From: Agarivorans sp. Toyoura001
GTDB taxonomy: Bacteria; Pseudomonadota; Gammaproteobacteria; Enterobacterales; Celerinatantimonadaceae
Assembly: GCF_005405585.1 (NCBI RefSeq)
Contig: NZ_BJEQ01000002.1
Location: 1 to 64,000, forward strand
Reading direction: 5' to 3'
Length of the DNA stretch: 64,000 bases
Below, in pieces: positions 51,732 through 60,355 of this stretch (its first letter is position 1; each line of letters begins with the position of its first letter). Position numbers and translations under genes: made by a program. The notes under the pieces are model-generated. The model saw only the letters and a list, made by a program, of their open reading frames with translations, was not told where the DNA came from and ran no database searches.

Positions 51732-52385
51732 ATGAACATCAGCCAAGCCGAAAGAGATGCACTTTACAAAGTGATTTATTCGCGCAGAGACGTGCGTAAA
51801 GACTTCATCAACAAAGCCATTCCACAAGATGTTGTTCAACGAATTCTGGCGGCGGCGCATCATGCACCAAGTGTCGGTTTTAGCCAACCTTGGGATTTTA
51901 TCTTAGTGACCCAAGAGCAAACTAAACAGGCGATTAAACGCGGCTATCAAGCCGCCAGTGCCGAATCGGCCAAGCTTTTCTCTCAAGAAAAACGCGATAC
52001 CTACCAACGCTTTAAACTAGAAGGCATATTAGAAGCCCCACTTGGCATTTGTGTTACCTGCGACAGAGAACGCAATGGCCCAGTAGTGATTGGCCGCACC
52101 ATAAAACCAGAAATGGATTTATACAGCACCGTATGCGCTATTCAAAACATGTGGCTGGCCGCTCGTGCCGAAAATCTCGGCCTAGGCTGGGTAAGCATTA
52201 TTCATGATCAAGTATTACGCGACACCCTTGCCATTCCCGAGCGTTTAGAAATTATTGGCTACCTGTGCCTGGGCTATGTGTCGAGCTTTAGCGAAAAACC
52301 AGAGCTAGAACAGTTTGGCTGGCTACCTAGAGAACAACTAGACCAACTGGTTCACAATGAAAAGTGGACAGATAAATCTAAGTAA
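51732..52385 (+). CDS. bluB: 5,6-dimethylbenzimidazole synthase
   Basis: A 217-aa nitroreductase-fold protein of the BluB type: YSRRDVRKDF with FMN-binding arginines, AAHHAPSVGFSQPWDFI, and the later GLGWVSIIHD. BluB uses O2 to break FMNH2 into the lower ligand of vitamin B12. No other cobalamin genes and no B12 riboswitch are seen beside it, so it may serve remodelling or synthesis encoded elsewhere. Confidence 0.92.
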   Translation: MNISQAERDALYKVIYSRRDVRKDFINKAIPQDVVQRILAAAHHAPSVGFSQPWDFILVTQEQTKQAIKRGYQAASAESAKLFSQEKRDTYQRFKLEGILEAPLGICVTCDRERNGPVVIGRTIKPEMDLYSTVCAIQNMWLAARAENLGLGWVSIIHDQVLRDTLAIPERLEIIGYLCLGYVSSFSEKPELEQFGWLPREQLDQLVHNEKWTDKSK

Positions 52386-52659
52386 ACGAAGCAGTGGTCA
52401 ATCTGGTGTAATGCCACAACACATAAGCTAAGGCTCACTGCCATACTCGTTCGATTGATTTGACTCAGCCCTATTCTGGCCTAACACGGATTTGCCCCAA
52501 AGTGAGTTAGGTACGTTTTGAAATTGTGACCAATTTTCTATTGACCGACACATTGAAATGTTGAACTTTCATTTTCTCGTTGAGATGAAAGAGATAAAAA
52601 TGGAAAATATTTAGCAAAGCATATTTTCCATTTTATGTAGAAGGATGCTTATTCTACTT

Positions 52660-53082
52660 TTACTCAGTACTCTCACCTTCTTCAGCATCAATTTCATTAA
52701 TGCTTTTAATACTATCTTGAATTTGTAAATATGTACTCTCAACCGCGGACTTAACATTACTTTTAAATTGCTCTGCGTGGCCTTGAATTGTCTCGTTAGT
52801 TTTACTCATTGCCGATACAACATCGCCTTGAATTTCAATGATGTTGCCTTAAATAGTTTTTTCTGTATTTTCTACTACAGATTCAATGTTGGTATGTACA
52901 TTCTCGATTTGGGTCTGAATGCTTTTTAAAGATTCATCCTCTAATGCGTTATAAATATAACTACTATAAGTAACTAGTGCATATATAGTCAGACCGATAA
53001 GCCCAGATAAACATACAGCTACGGATGCGAAAGTCTTAATTATCATCTTCTTATCAATAATTTTCATTCGTTTAGCTAGCAT
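52660..53082 (-). pseudogene. Membrane-anchored coiled-coil protein gene broken by one nonsense codon
   Basis: The frame encodes a TM helix (about 15-38) and a Gln/Asn/Ser-rich helical tail, but is cut by TAA at 52849-52851 after 77 codons. Reading continues in the same frame for 62 more codons with the same composition, to TGA-free TAA at 52660-52662. The interrupted site reads KTI-stop-GNI, and a later internal repeat reads ETIQGHA, so the stop most likely replaced a glutamine codon (CAA to TAA). The ATG directly follows the stop of the YgiW-like gene, so it belonged to that operon. Function unknown. Confidence 0.65.
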
Positions 53083-53445
53083 TTATTGATTGATTAATAA
53101 CGAGTCAGCATCAATCGAAATCTGTTTCCATTCTTTATCTACTTCACCAACGATGGTAATTATTGTTTCTGGGGTCACTGTTTGCCCCTGAAATAAATGA
53201 TTGTCAATTTCAACTTGAATCTCACCTGTTTCATCTTTAAACAGGTAATTTTCATCTCCTTGCGTCGAAACAATATGGCCCGTGATTGAAACCAAGGTTT
53301 CGTCTTGTGCATCTTGAACTTGTAAAACTGTTAATTGGGGAGCAGAACTAGGGCCTTTAAATCCACCTTGTTGAATAGGTAAAATGGCTGCAAAGCTAAT
53401 GCTAGAAAACATAACAAGTGGTAATACACATAATTTCTTAAACAT
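53083..53445 (-). CDS. YgiW-like periplasmic OB-fold (BOF) protein, copy 1
   Basis: A 120-aa exported protein with a signal peptide (about 1-19) and the bacterial OB-fold pattern QGGF-x-GP, VSITGHIV, YLFKDETGEIQVEID and VTIVGEVDKEW. YgiW/VisP-type proteins act in envelope stress resistance. It is highly similar to the copy at 55656-56018, with a QseBC-like system between. A direct-repeat box lies 100-116 bp upstream. It is followed by the broken coiled-coil gene. Confidence 0.85.
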   Translation of the reverse strand: MFKKLCVLPLVMFSSISFAAILPIQQGGFKGPSSAPQLTVLQVQDAQDETLVSITGHIVSTQGDENYLFKDETGEIQVEIDNHLFQGQTVTPETIITIVGEVDKEWKQISIDADSLLINQ

Positions 53446-53544
53446 AATTTTTCCTCACAAAATAAGTCGCTCAATAAAGGCAGGTTGTTAACTTACTCAT
53501 TACGACCAAGTAAATTATTATGTGGGCATTATGCAGGTAAAGGT

Positions 53545-53561
53545 GTGAAGAGAACGTGAAG
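53545..53561. promoter_or_regulatory. Direct-repeat box (GTGAAG-N5-GTGAAG) upstream of YgiW copy 1
   Basis: GTGAAG AGAAC GTGAAG repeats with 11-bp period, within the longer conserved AAGGTGTGAAGAGA..GTGAAGG block shared with the copy 2 promoter. On the gene's strand it reads CTTCAC-N5-CTTCAC, close in form to PmrA/QseB-type boxes. Probable site of the neighbouring response regulator. Confidence 0.6.
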
Positions 53562-53693
53562 GTATTTTTTATATTCAAATTAAGTTTAAAATAATTCAGC
53601 AGAGTAGATTCACTCAATTTAAGGAAGGTTATATGTTTGAAGGACAGGATGCTAACAACAAAATATTAGCTAATATTTTACTGTAGGAACAAC

Positions 53694-54935
53694 TTAAAAT
53701 TGTACAAAGGCTATAAACTCTTCTCCCGTATCTTTACTAGTAAATATCCATCCCATTCGTTCGCACACGCGCTCAACAATCACCAAACCACAACCATAGC
53801 CTGCTTGATAAGTTTCGTTTCCTTGATGACGATTCGTGATGGTCAACTGTCGCTGTTGTAGGCTGACTTGAATATCTGCAACGCTGTAACTAAATGCATT
53901 TTTAATGAGGTTATTAATCACGATAGAAACAAAGGAAGATGGACACTTTATTGTGGCTGGTTGATGTAGATGTAAAGAGTAATCTAATCCTTGTTTTAAA
54001 AATAAAACCTGCAATTCATTGAGCTGTTTTCTAACTGCATCTTCTAGCTGAACATCTTTAAAATGCGCTTCTTCGATTGATTCCTTACCTAATAATAAAA
54101 AAGCTTCTGATAATACCTCCATGTCTTCGCAGGCCTGTTGTACGCGTTTAATTGCTTTTTGTGCAACAGGCAGCTGGTTGGGAATTTTTGCTAATAACTC
54201 AGCAGAGCCTTTGATCACCATGATTGGTGTGCGTAACTCATGAGATGAAAAGCGACTAAACTCGGTTTCTCGTTGGAAAAAGCCTTCAATATCCTTTTTA
54301 TTATTAATAAAGGTTTGTTCTATATGGCGTGTTTCACGATATTTTGTTTGTAGTTTAGACATTTGTTGGTTAGGTTTCATTAGCGTGATTTTTTGCTCTA
54401 TGGCGAGTAATGGCGAAGATATTAAACGCATAAAATAGAAACTGTAAATCACCACGCCCAATCCAATAAATAAACCGAGGAATATAATATAGGTATGTAG
54501 ACTTTCTTCATATATATCTAAAAAATCATCGGCATCTTTTTTAAAGACAATATACATCAACCCCTTACCTGAAGGGTGGTTTGCGATAATAAAGTGTTTG
54601 TCCTCTGAGTCTAATAAGTGCTCATTAAAACCAATCTGCTGGAATGGAGCTAACCAATCAGGTACTTCACGTTCTGTCCAATAAGTATCAAATTCAGCGG
54701 TGTTGGGCAACTTGGTAGCTAAACCATAGATGGCATATTCTTTCTCGTAACGATCTAATTCAGTATCTAGCCAATGATGCAAACTAATCATTTCAAGTTT
54801 GCTTTCAGCAAGATAAACAGTTGAGCCGAAAAAACAGAAAATAACCAACAATGAGATGCTTAAATGGCGTCTTATGTGGCGATAAATGCTCGGATATTGT
54901 TTGTTATTCTGATTTAAGTCGGAAGCCTTGCCCAT
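53694..54935 (-). CDS. QseC-like sensor histidine kinase
   Basis: A 413-aa inner-membrane kinase with TM1 (about 26-44), a periplasmic sensor domain (about 45-147) and TM2 (about 148-170). The H-box FSSHELRTPIMV has H232, the N-box is NNLIKNAFSYS, and the G-box is GYGCGLVIVE. A D-x-G N/G1 element is weak. The start overlaps the regulator gene by 32 bp; no better start was found. It pairs with the adjacent regulator, and the ygiW-regulator-kinase order matches ygiW-qseB-qseC of enterobacteria. Confidence 0.82.
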   Translation of the reverse strand: MGKASDLNQNNKQYPSIYRHIRRHLSISLLVIFCFFGSTVYLAESKLEMISLHHWLDTELDRYEKEYAIYGLATKLPNTAEFDTYWTEREVPDWLAPFQQIGFNEHLLDSEDKHFIIANHPSGKGLMYIVFKKDADDFLDIYEESLHTYIIFLGLFIGLGVVIYSFYFMRLISSPLLAIEQKITLMKPNQQMSKLQTKYRETRHIEQTFINNKKDIEGFFQRETEFSRFSSHELRTPIMVIKGSAELLAKIPNQLPVAQKAIKRVQQACEDMEVLSEAFLLLGKESIEEAHFKDVQLEDAVRKQLNELQVLFLKQGLDYSLHLHQPATIKCPSSFVSIVINNLIKNAFSYSVADIQVSLQQRQLTITNRHQGNETYQAGYGCGLVIVERVCERMGWIFTSKDTGEEFIAFVQF

Positions 54936-55575
54936 GAATAGTCTCTAGTCGGGATTCATTTTGCCCTTCAGCAAGTTTAGTGCGCAAGCTATATACATGA
55001 CTTCGCAGTGCATCACTAGAAGGACTTTCATCTCCCCATATTGCTTGTATGACTTCTTGTCGACTCGCAATATTGGGAGCTTTTTTAAGTAACACTTTAA
55101 GAATGGTTAATTGAATTGGACTCACTTTAATCATTTTACCAGCGCAATTCACTTCTCCACTTTTAACATCAACACTGATATCCGCAAAGCTTAATTGACC
55201 AATGTTTTGACGTACACCACGATGGGAAAGAGCATGTAAACGTAAACTCAATTCTTCTAATGCAAAGGGCTTTACTAAATAGTCATCACCTCCAGCTTTG
55301 AAAGAAGCTATTTTATCTTCAAGCTGATCCTTAGCAGTTAAGAACAAAATAGGTACATCACAAAATAATTCTTCTCTTAACTTTTTGACCGCAGTAATGC
55401 CATCCATTTTGGGCATCATAATGTCCATGATAATGGCATCATAGTGATTATCTTGTACTAATTGTAAGGCTGTTTCCCCATGATAAGCAAAATCAATGGT
55501 CATGCCTTCAAGTTCAAGATAATCAGCAATTGTTTCTGCGACACTATGGGTATCATCCACAATTAATATATGCAT
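54904..55575 (-). CDS. QseB-like OmpR-family response regulator
   Basis: A 223-aa regulator. The receiver domain has acidic pocket VDD (near residue 7) and phospho-acceptor D51 (IIMDIMMPKMDG), with lysine in LVKPF. The C-terminal winged helix ends in LETIHGQGFRL. It follows YgiW-like copy 2 by 80 bp and precedes the kinase. It is the best candidate to bind the two matching direct-repeat boxes in this locus. Confidence 0.85.
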   Translation of the reverse strand: MHILIVDDTHSVAETIADYLELEGMTIDFAYHGETALQLVQDNHYDAIIMDIMMPKMDGITAVKKLREELFCDVPILFLTAKDQLEDKIASFKAGGDDYLVKPFALEELSLRLHALSHRGVRQNIGQLSFADISVDVKSGEVNCAGKMIKVSPIQLTILKVLLKKAPNIASRQEVIQAIWGDESPSSDALRSHVYSLRTKLAEGQNESRLETIHGQGFRLKSE

Positions 55576-55655
55576 TTAGCACCTTCGTAATACGAACTTA
55601 TAAAGTTGAATGATAAATAGTTACCTTACGATAGATGCTGGCTTGAATCAATCTA

Positions 55656-56018
55656 TTATAAATTAATTGTTAATGCATCTACATCCACTGAACTATCGCT
55701 CCAATCATTATCGACTTCACCAACAATTGTCACTAACATTTCAGGCGTTACAGTCTGGTTTTTAAATACATGGTTATCAATTTCAACTAGGATACGGCCA
55801 GTTTTATCTTCAAACCAGTAATCGTCTCCACCATTTGAAAGTACAATATGACCAGTTAAAGAAACAGTCGTATCATCTTTTACTTCTAACGCTTGTTTAA
55901 CTGACAATTCAACATCTGTATTTGGTCCTGAAAAACCACCTTGTTGTGCAGATTCATAATTAGCAAAACTAAGGCTAGAAAATACAATAAGAGGTAACAC
56001 GATTAACTTTTTAAACAT
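55656..56018 (-). CDS. YgiW-like periplasmic OB-fold (BOF) protein, copy 2
   Basis: A 120-aa exported protein, paralogue of copy 1, with the same signal peptide start (MFKKL-x-VLPL) and OB-fold blocks QQGGFSGP, VSLTGHIV, GRILVEIDNHVF and VTIVGEVDNDW. It heads the likely transcript YgiW-regulator-kinase. The direct-repeat box is 105-121 bp upstream, and an IS3-family element is inserted about 30 bp beyond that box. Confidence 0.85.
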   Translation of the reverse strand: MFKKLIVLPLIVFSSLSFANYESAQQGGFSGPNTDVELSVKQALEVKDDTTVSLTGHIVLSNGGDDYWFEDKTGRILVEIDNHVFKNQTVTPEMLVTIVGEVDNDWSDSSVDVDALTINL

Positions 56019-56122
56019 GGTTTTTCCTTAATAAATAAAGTGGGTAGTACAAATATTTATATTAAGTAACAGAGTTTTAAGTCTCGTGCTGCTCAATGTG
56101 TAGCTACTATATCTATTAAGGT

Positions 56123-56139
56123 GTGAAGAGAGTGTGAAG
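56123..56139. promoter_or_regulatory. Direct-repeat box (GTGAAG-N5-GTGAAG) upstream of YgiW copy 2
   Basis: GTGAAG AGAGT GTGAAG, the same 11-bp-periodic repeat as at 53545-53561 and at nearly the same distance from the start codon. Flanking AAGGT and GG are also shared. It suggests autoregulation of the two-component locus and co-regulation of both paralogues. Confidence 0.6.
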
Positions 56140-56171
56140 GAAAATCTGATATTTGAATAGCCACCACATCA

Positions 56172-57017
56172 CTAGACGCTAGTTAGCCTTCTTTCATATT
56201 GCTTTTCATACTCTACAGGCGACAGTTGATTATTGGAACCATGTCTTCGATTCACGTTGTAGAACATTCCGATATACTCGAAGATATCAGTTCGAGCATC
56301 CTCTCTCGCTGAGTAGATCTTTCGCTTAACTCTTTCTCTTTTTAAGAGTTGGAAAAAGCTTTCTGCGACAGCATTATCATGGCAATTCCCACGACGACTC
56401 ATACTTCCTTCCAATCCATGTTGCTTTAAAAAGGAACTCCAGTCATGGCTTGTATATTGGCTACCCTGGTCTGAATGCACTAGCACATTGTATATCGGAG
56501 AGCGCCGCCAGATCGCCATCAGAAGAGCGTCTAATGCGAGCTCTTTGGTCATTCTGCTCTTCATGGACCAACCGAGCACCCTGCGTGAATATAAGTTTAC
56601 GACCACAGCAAGATAGAGCCAACCCTCATGAGTTTTGATGTAAGTAATATCGGTTACCCAAGATTGATTTGGAGCTTGTGGATCGAAGTTTCTATCCAGT
56701 TTGTTTGGGGTAACAATGTCCTCAGCCCCCGATCTGGCTCTTGGCTTTCGGTATCCTCTTTGGGATTGCAGTCCTTCTCGTTTCATCAAATGATGAACTT
56801 GATTGATACCACAAGTTTCGCCCTCATCTCGCAAGTCACAATGTATCTTTCGATACCCATAAACACAGCCAGATTCGAGCCAAAACTGCTTAATTAGTCC
56901 GAGAAGATACTTACGTCGCCTTTCTTGTTTGCATTCTGGATGCTTCAACCATGCGTAAAAACCACTTGGATGGACGTCAAGCACGCTGCACATTCGTCGT
57001 ACAGCCCAGATAGGCAT
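56172..57017 (-). CDS. IS3-family transposase OrfB (DDE integrase core)
   Basis: A 281-aa frame with the retroviral-type catalytic core: first D in SWVTDITYI, second D in VHSDQGSQYTS, and E in NAVAESFFQLLKRE, then the terminal NVNRRHGSNNQLSPVEYE. It is normally made as a fusion with OrfA by -1 frameshifting; the frame is open upstream through the OrfA end. It looks intact. Confidence 0.93.
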   Translation of the reverse strand: MPIWAVRRMCSVLDVHPSGFYAWLKHPECKQERRRKYLLGLIKQFWLESGCVYGYRKIHCDLRDEGETCGINQVHHLMKREGLQSQRGYRKPRARSGAEDIVTPNKLDRNFDPQAPNQSWVTDITYIKTHEGWLYLAVVVNLYSRRVLGWSMKSRMTKELALDALLMAIWRRSPIYNVLVHSDQGSQYTSHDWSSFLKQHGLEGSMSRRGNCHDNAVAESFFQLLKRERVKRKIYSAREDARTDIFEYIGMFYNVNRRHGSNNQLSPVEYEKQYERRLTSV

Positions 57018-57040
57018 ATTGGCTTTGATAAAGGCATACC

Positions 57041-57325
57041 TCAGTCGGACTGACTTGCGAAGTACACCGCGGCTTTTTTTAGGATGTCACGCTCTTCAGT
57101 CATCCGTTGCAATTCTTTTTTTAGTCGACGGAACTCTGCGTTTTCATCGGACTTGGTTTGATGAAGAGAAGAGTCTGGGCCATACCGTTTGATCCAGGCA
57201 TAGAGACTATGAGTAGTTGTCCCTAAACGAGCGGCAACTTCAGCCACACTGTGACCTTTTTCAGTCACTTGTTTAACGGCTTCAATTTTAAATTCTTCAG
57301 GATATCTTTTACTGTTCATAAGCAC
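57041..57325 (-). CDS. IS3-family transposase OrfA (HTH)
   Basis: A 94-aa protein with an N-terminal helix-turn-helix (YPEEFKIEAVKQVTEKG with VAEVAARLGTTTHSLYAW) and a C-terminal leucine-zipper-like helix (RRLKKELQRMTEERDILKKA). A slippery A7-G run at 57073-57080 on the coding strand would shift ribosomes -1 into the OrfB frame, giving the full OrfAB transposase. Confidence 0.92.
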   Translation of the reverse strand: MLMNSKRYPEEFKIEAVKQVTEKGHSVAEVAARLGTTTHSLYAWIKRYGPDSSLHQTKSDENAEFRRLKKELQRMTEERDILKKAAVYFASQSD

Positions 57326-57425
57326 CTCTTGGTTAGTTATTTTGTCTAACTAAAAGGCGTCTATCAAGTCAGTGGTTATTCAATTTGTATGCTGATTTGA
57401 AGAGCTTAAATTAAAGGAACATAAT

Positions 57426-57470
57426 ATGTGCGGTCGTGTAAACTTTAATTTATTACCGTACTTCCTATAA
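57426..57470 (+). pseudogene. 5' remnant of an SRAP (YedK/HMCES) gene
   Basis: A ribosome-binding site (AAAGGA) and ATG are followed by codons for MCGRVNFN, then the frame closes after 14 residues. Met-Cys-Gly-Arg is the near-invariant start of SRAP proteins, whose Cys2 crosslinks abasic DNA. The rest of the gene is absent; the nearby IS may have been involved in its loss. Confidence 0.4.
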
Positions 57471-57501
57471 TCTCATAACTCATTTTTAACCCTTTTGTAC
57501 T

Positions 57502-57527
57502 AACTCACTTCTGTCCAAAAGTGAGTT
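57502..57527. repeat. Inverted repeat AACTCACTT...AAGTGAGTT
   Basis: A perfect 9-base stem with an 8-base loop lies between the SRAP remnant and the next gene. There is no T-run directly after it. The rest of the gap (57367-57657) holds nothing else recognised. Confidence 0.5.
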
Positions 57528-57657
57528 GAGGTGGTTTGACGCATTTTTGCCCCGCCGCGACAGCCGCCGCATAGTTTAACTAATGCTTAAGTTAGTGCTA
57601 CTTGTTTGCTCAGGCTTTGTTTATTATTGGCCAGCATTAGCTAATTGAGGAAACACG

Positions 57658-57873
57658 GTGACACCCGAATCAACATCTTCTTTGAGTGTATATGCCTTGG
57701 TGATGCTCGTTTCTGTAGTGCTTATTTTGATTGGGCGATCGTTGCGGAACAGTAAAAGCTCGCGCGGTATTTCTGCGTCCAGTAATGATACCTCTACAGG
57801 CACTGCTTTTATGGTGGTAGGTGCGCTGCTATTTCTGAGCTATTTATACAAATTTGTCCAAGGGTTATTGTAA
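57658..57873 (+). CDS. Small two-TM membrane protein (DUF3185-like)
   Basis: A 71-aa protein beginning at GTG 57658, preceded by GAGG at 8 nt. Two TM helices (about 9-26 and 48-68) flank a Ser/Asn/Thr-rich loop. Size and layout resemble DUF3185 proteins, but similarity is weak. Function unknown; monocistronic. Confidence 0.6.
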   Translation: MTPESTSSLSVYALVMLVSVVLILIGRSLRNSKSSRGISASSNDTSTGTAFMVVGALLFLSYLYKFVQGLL

Positions 57874-57930
57874 ACGCCAGCGAAAAACCACTAAGCCTTT
57901 GCTTACACAAAGGCTTAGGTTAATTGTTAC

Positions 57931-59028
57931 TTAAGCTTGATAACTTGGGTAATCGCTTAAGCCCTGCTCGCCGCCACCAAATAGCGTGTTTGGATCGTGA
58001 GCAGCCAGCGGATATCCATGCTGCAAACGCGCAGGTAAATCGGGATTGGCCACAAACGGGCGGCCAAAACCAATCATGTCGGCTAAACCGTCTTTGATCG
58101 CTTGTTGAGCATTGTCCCCTTTATAACGGCCAGCATAAATTAATACGCCTTGGTAGGCTTCACGCAAAGCACGTTTAAAGCTTATTGGCGTATCTGGCGC
58201 ATCATCCCAGTCCACTTCGGCAATGTGCAAATAAACAATATTGTGTTTGTTTAACAACACAGCCGCAGCGGTGTAAGTCTCGATAGGGTTAGCGTCTACG
58301 GTACCATTTAAGGTTGTTAGTGGCGCTAAACGCACCCCTACTCGCTCTGCGCCAATGGCATCCACCATGGCTGCAACTACTTCATCTAAAAAGCGTAAAC
58401 GGTTTTCCAAGCTACCACCGTATTGGTCTTGGCGTTGGTTAGATTCTGAATCGATAAACTGGTTTATTAAATAGCCGTTAGCAGCATGCAGCTCAATACC
58501 ATCAAAACCGGCTTCTATGGCATTTAAAGCTGCTTGGCGAAACTGTTGAACCACTTCGCTAATGTCATGTTGGCTCATTTCTCGCGGGGTGCTTACGTCA
58601 ACAAAACCCGGTTCGTCGCTACCGTTATCAATAAATACTTTTACATTTTCGGCGGCAATAGCAGACGATGAAATAGGCTGTTCATCGTTAATGTTATCTG
58701 AGTGAGTCACTCGACCTACGTGCCATAACTGAGAAAACATAGTACCGCCCTTGGCATGCACTGCGTCGGTTACTGTCTTCCAACCTGCAATTTGCTCTTG
58801 GCTATAAATACCTGGTGTCCACGCATATCCTTTGCCCATTGGCGAGATTTGAGTCCCTTCAGATACAATTAAACCTGCACTCGCTCGCTGAGCGTAATAC
58901 GTGGCCATCATTTCATTAGCCACATCACCCGGTTGGCTGGCGCGCGAACGTGTCATTGGCGGCATTACAATGCGGTTATTTAGGGTCAATTGGCCCAATT
59001 TGATTGAGTCGAACAAAGAAGTTGTCAT
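57931..59028 (-). CDS. nemA: Old yellow enzyme family alkene reductase (NemA-like)
   Basis: A 365-aa FMN-dependent ene-reductase. The start at 59026-59028 follows AGGAAC and matches the family N-terminus (LFDSIKLGQLTLNNRIVMPPMTRSRA); the longer frame to 59082 is not supported. The active-site HxxN appears in IELHAANGYL, and the catalytic tyrosine region follows. C-terminal YAGRYKG and IGFGRPFVANPDLP contact FMN. It reduces activated C=C bonds, nitro compounds or N-ethylmaleimide with NAD(P)H. Confidence 0.9.
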   Translation of the reverse strand: MTTSLFDSIKLGQLTLNNRIVMPPMTRSRASQPGDVANEMMATYYAQRASAGLIVSEGTQISPMGKGYAWTPGIYSQEQIAGWKTVTDAVHAKGGTMFSQLWHVGRVTHSDNINDEQPISSSAIAAENVKVFIDNGSDEPGFVDVSTPREMSQHDISEVVQQFRQAALNAIEAGFDGIELHAANGYLINQFIDSESNQRQDQYGGSLENRLRFLDEVVAAMVDAIGAERVGVRLAPLTTLNGTVDANPIETYTAAAVLLNKHNIVYLHIAEVDWDDAPDTPISFKRALREAYQGVLIYAGRYKGDNAQQAIKDGLADMIGFGRPFVANPDLPARLQHGYPLAAHDPNTLFGGGEQGLSDYPSYQA

Positions 59029-59216
59029 GCTTGGGTTCCTATTATTTAGCTGTTGCCAGTTTACCAACTCTCTAGCCAGCAATTTAGCTCAAAAATCACA
59101 AATGATTTTTGTTATAACTACAACAAACCTCAAGCGGGCTCTCTCGTTCCTGCAAAGTTTGCTAATCACTGGTCGACTAGCGCATACTCATTACACAAAA
59201 TTAAGAGGGTTTGTTT

Positions 59217-59870
59217 ATGGCTGCTGGTATTTCCTTACGCATCGATATTGTGTCTGATGTGGTGTGTCCTTGGTGCATTGTGGGTTACCTGCGTTTGCAA
59301 GAGGCTTTAAGCCAGCTAGATGACAATATTAGGCCACATATTCAATGGCACCCTTTTGAGCTAAACCCGAAAATGCCCGCAGAAGGACAAAACCTTCGCG
59401 AACATATTCAAGAAAAGTATGGTAGCACTACAGAGCAAAGCGAGGCCGTGAGAGAGCAGCTAAAAGGCATTGGCAAAGAGCTTGGGTTTAGCTTCAATTT
59501 TAATCAAGACTCTAGAATTTATAACACCTTTGAGGCCCACCAATTACTGCATTGGAGCGAGCCGTACGGTAAGCAAACCGAGCTCAAGCTAGCATTGTTT
59601 GAGGCTTACTTTAGCCAAGGGAAAAATCCCTCGGACCGCGATACCTTATTAGCAATAGTGGAGCAAGTGGGCTTAAGCAGTGAACTAGCGCAGCGAGTAT
59701 TAAAAGACCAACTCTACGTTGAAGAAGTGCGCAATAGCCAGCAGACCTGGCAAAATCACGGCATTCAAGCGGTGCCCGCGTTTATCATTAACAATCGTTA
59801 TTTGTTGTCAGGCGCTCAGCCTAGTAAAAACTTACTGGATGCAATAAACGAGAGTTTAAGTAAGGGCTAG
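59217..59870 (+). CDS. FrnE-type DsbA-family oxidoreductase
   Basis: A 217-aa cytoplasmic thioredoxin-fold protein of the FrnE group: D-V-V-CPWC active site (C17 and C20), helical insertion and the cis-proline segment GIQAVPAFIINNRY. It probably acts as a protein disulfide isomerase or oxidoreductase in oxidative stress. The ATG at 59217 follows AGAGGG. It overlaps the convergent chalcone-isomerase-like gene by 4 bp at the 3' ends. Confidence 0.88.
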   Translation: MAAGISLRIDIVSDVVCPWCIVGYLRLQEALSQLDDNIRPHIQWHPFELNPKMPAEGQNLREHIQEKYGSTTEQSEAVREQLKGIGKELGFSFNFNQDSRIYNTFEAHQLLHWSEPYGKQTELKLALFEAYFSQGKNPSDRDTLLAIVEQVGLSSELAQRVLKDQLYVEEVRNSQQTWQNHGIQAVPAFIINNRYLLSGAQPSKNLLDAINESLSKG

Positions 59871-60355
59871 TTTGCCCCGGTTAACGAGCGCTGCTGTTTT
59901 GGGAAGCGGCTGTTTTCCGAGAGCCAAATATCTAAAAAGTGCTGACTAAATAGGTTGTCATCTAATGAGCCCAAATGTTCACCATTGAGATAAAAGCGCC
60001 CTTGGTTGGCCGAGTCGGCCACTAACTGTAGCTGATCACCTTTTTTTAAATCTGGCCAAATCGATGAGAGCTTGTTGAGCCATTGCTGACACGGCGATTG
60101 CTCACACACTCCTAAGCGCTGCCACTCATCTTTAGTGGCATCTACCAATTTACTGCGGTTAATTTTTCGCAGGTAATCAATTGTCAGCACCATTGGGTAG
60201 CGATGTTGCTGATACTGCCCGTCTGGACTGTGTAAACTCACATTGTAAATAGACCAAAACAACACCTTTAATCTGGCGTCGCCTACCAGTTTCATATCGC
60301 TTGCTTGGCTAAAGCTTGAGAATAATGCAATGGCTATTATTAGGGTTTTAAACAT
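59867..60355 (-). CDS. Periplasmic chalcone-isomerase-like protein
   Basis: A 162-aa exported protein (signal peptide about 1-18) with the pattern of bacterial chalcone-isomerase-fold proteins: VGDARLKVLFWSIYNVSLHSPDG, LTIDYLRKIN and a late FYLNGEHLGSL. It is the last gene of the operon, overlapping the DUF2878 gene by 8 bp. Such proteins recur in this lipid-modification gene set; a catalytic role is not established. Confidence 0.75.
   Translation of the reverse strand: MFKTLIIAIALFSSFSQASDMKLVGDARLKVLFWSIYNVSLHSPDGQYQQHRYPMVLTIDYLRKINRSKLVDATKDEWQRLGVCEQSPCQQWLNKLSSIWPDLKKGDQLQLVADSANQGRFYLNGEHLGSLDDNLFSQHFLDIWLSENSRFPKQQRSLTGAN

Larger units (their letters stand above)
56168..57366 (-). 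mobile_element. IS3-family insertion sequence (about 1.2 kb)
   Basis: Two overlapping transposase frames are bounded by imperfect inverted ends: tgaTAGACGC...AGTTAG inward from 57366 and tcacTAGACGC.tAGTTAG inward from about 56169. The right end overlaps the OrfB stop codon. No convincing target duplication was found, so exact ends are uncertain by a few bases. It lies between the YgiW copy 2 promoter and an SRAP gene remnant. Confidence 0.8.

Noticed and set aside
53632-53685. A 17-codon plus-strand frame with AAGGAAGG before ATG, between the kinase stop and the YgiW copy 1 promoter
   Set aside because: Too short to support, overlaps nothing conserved, and no family was recognised; could be a fragment or a chance match.
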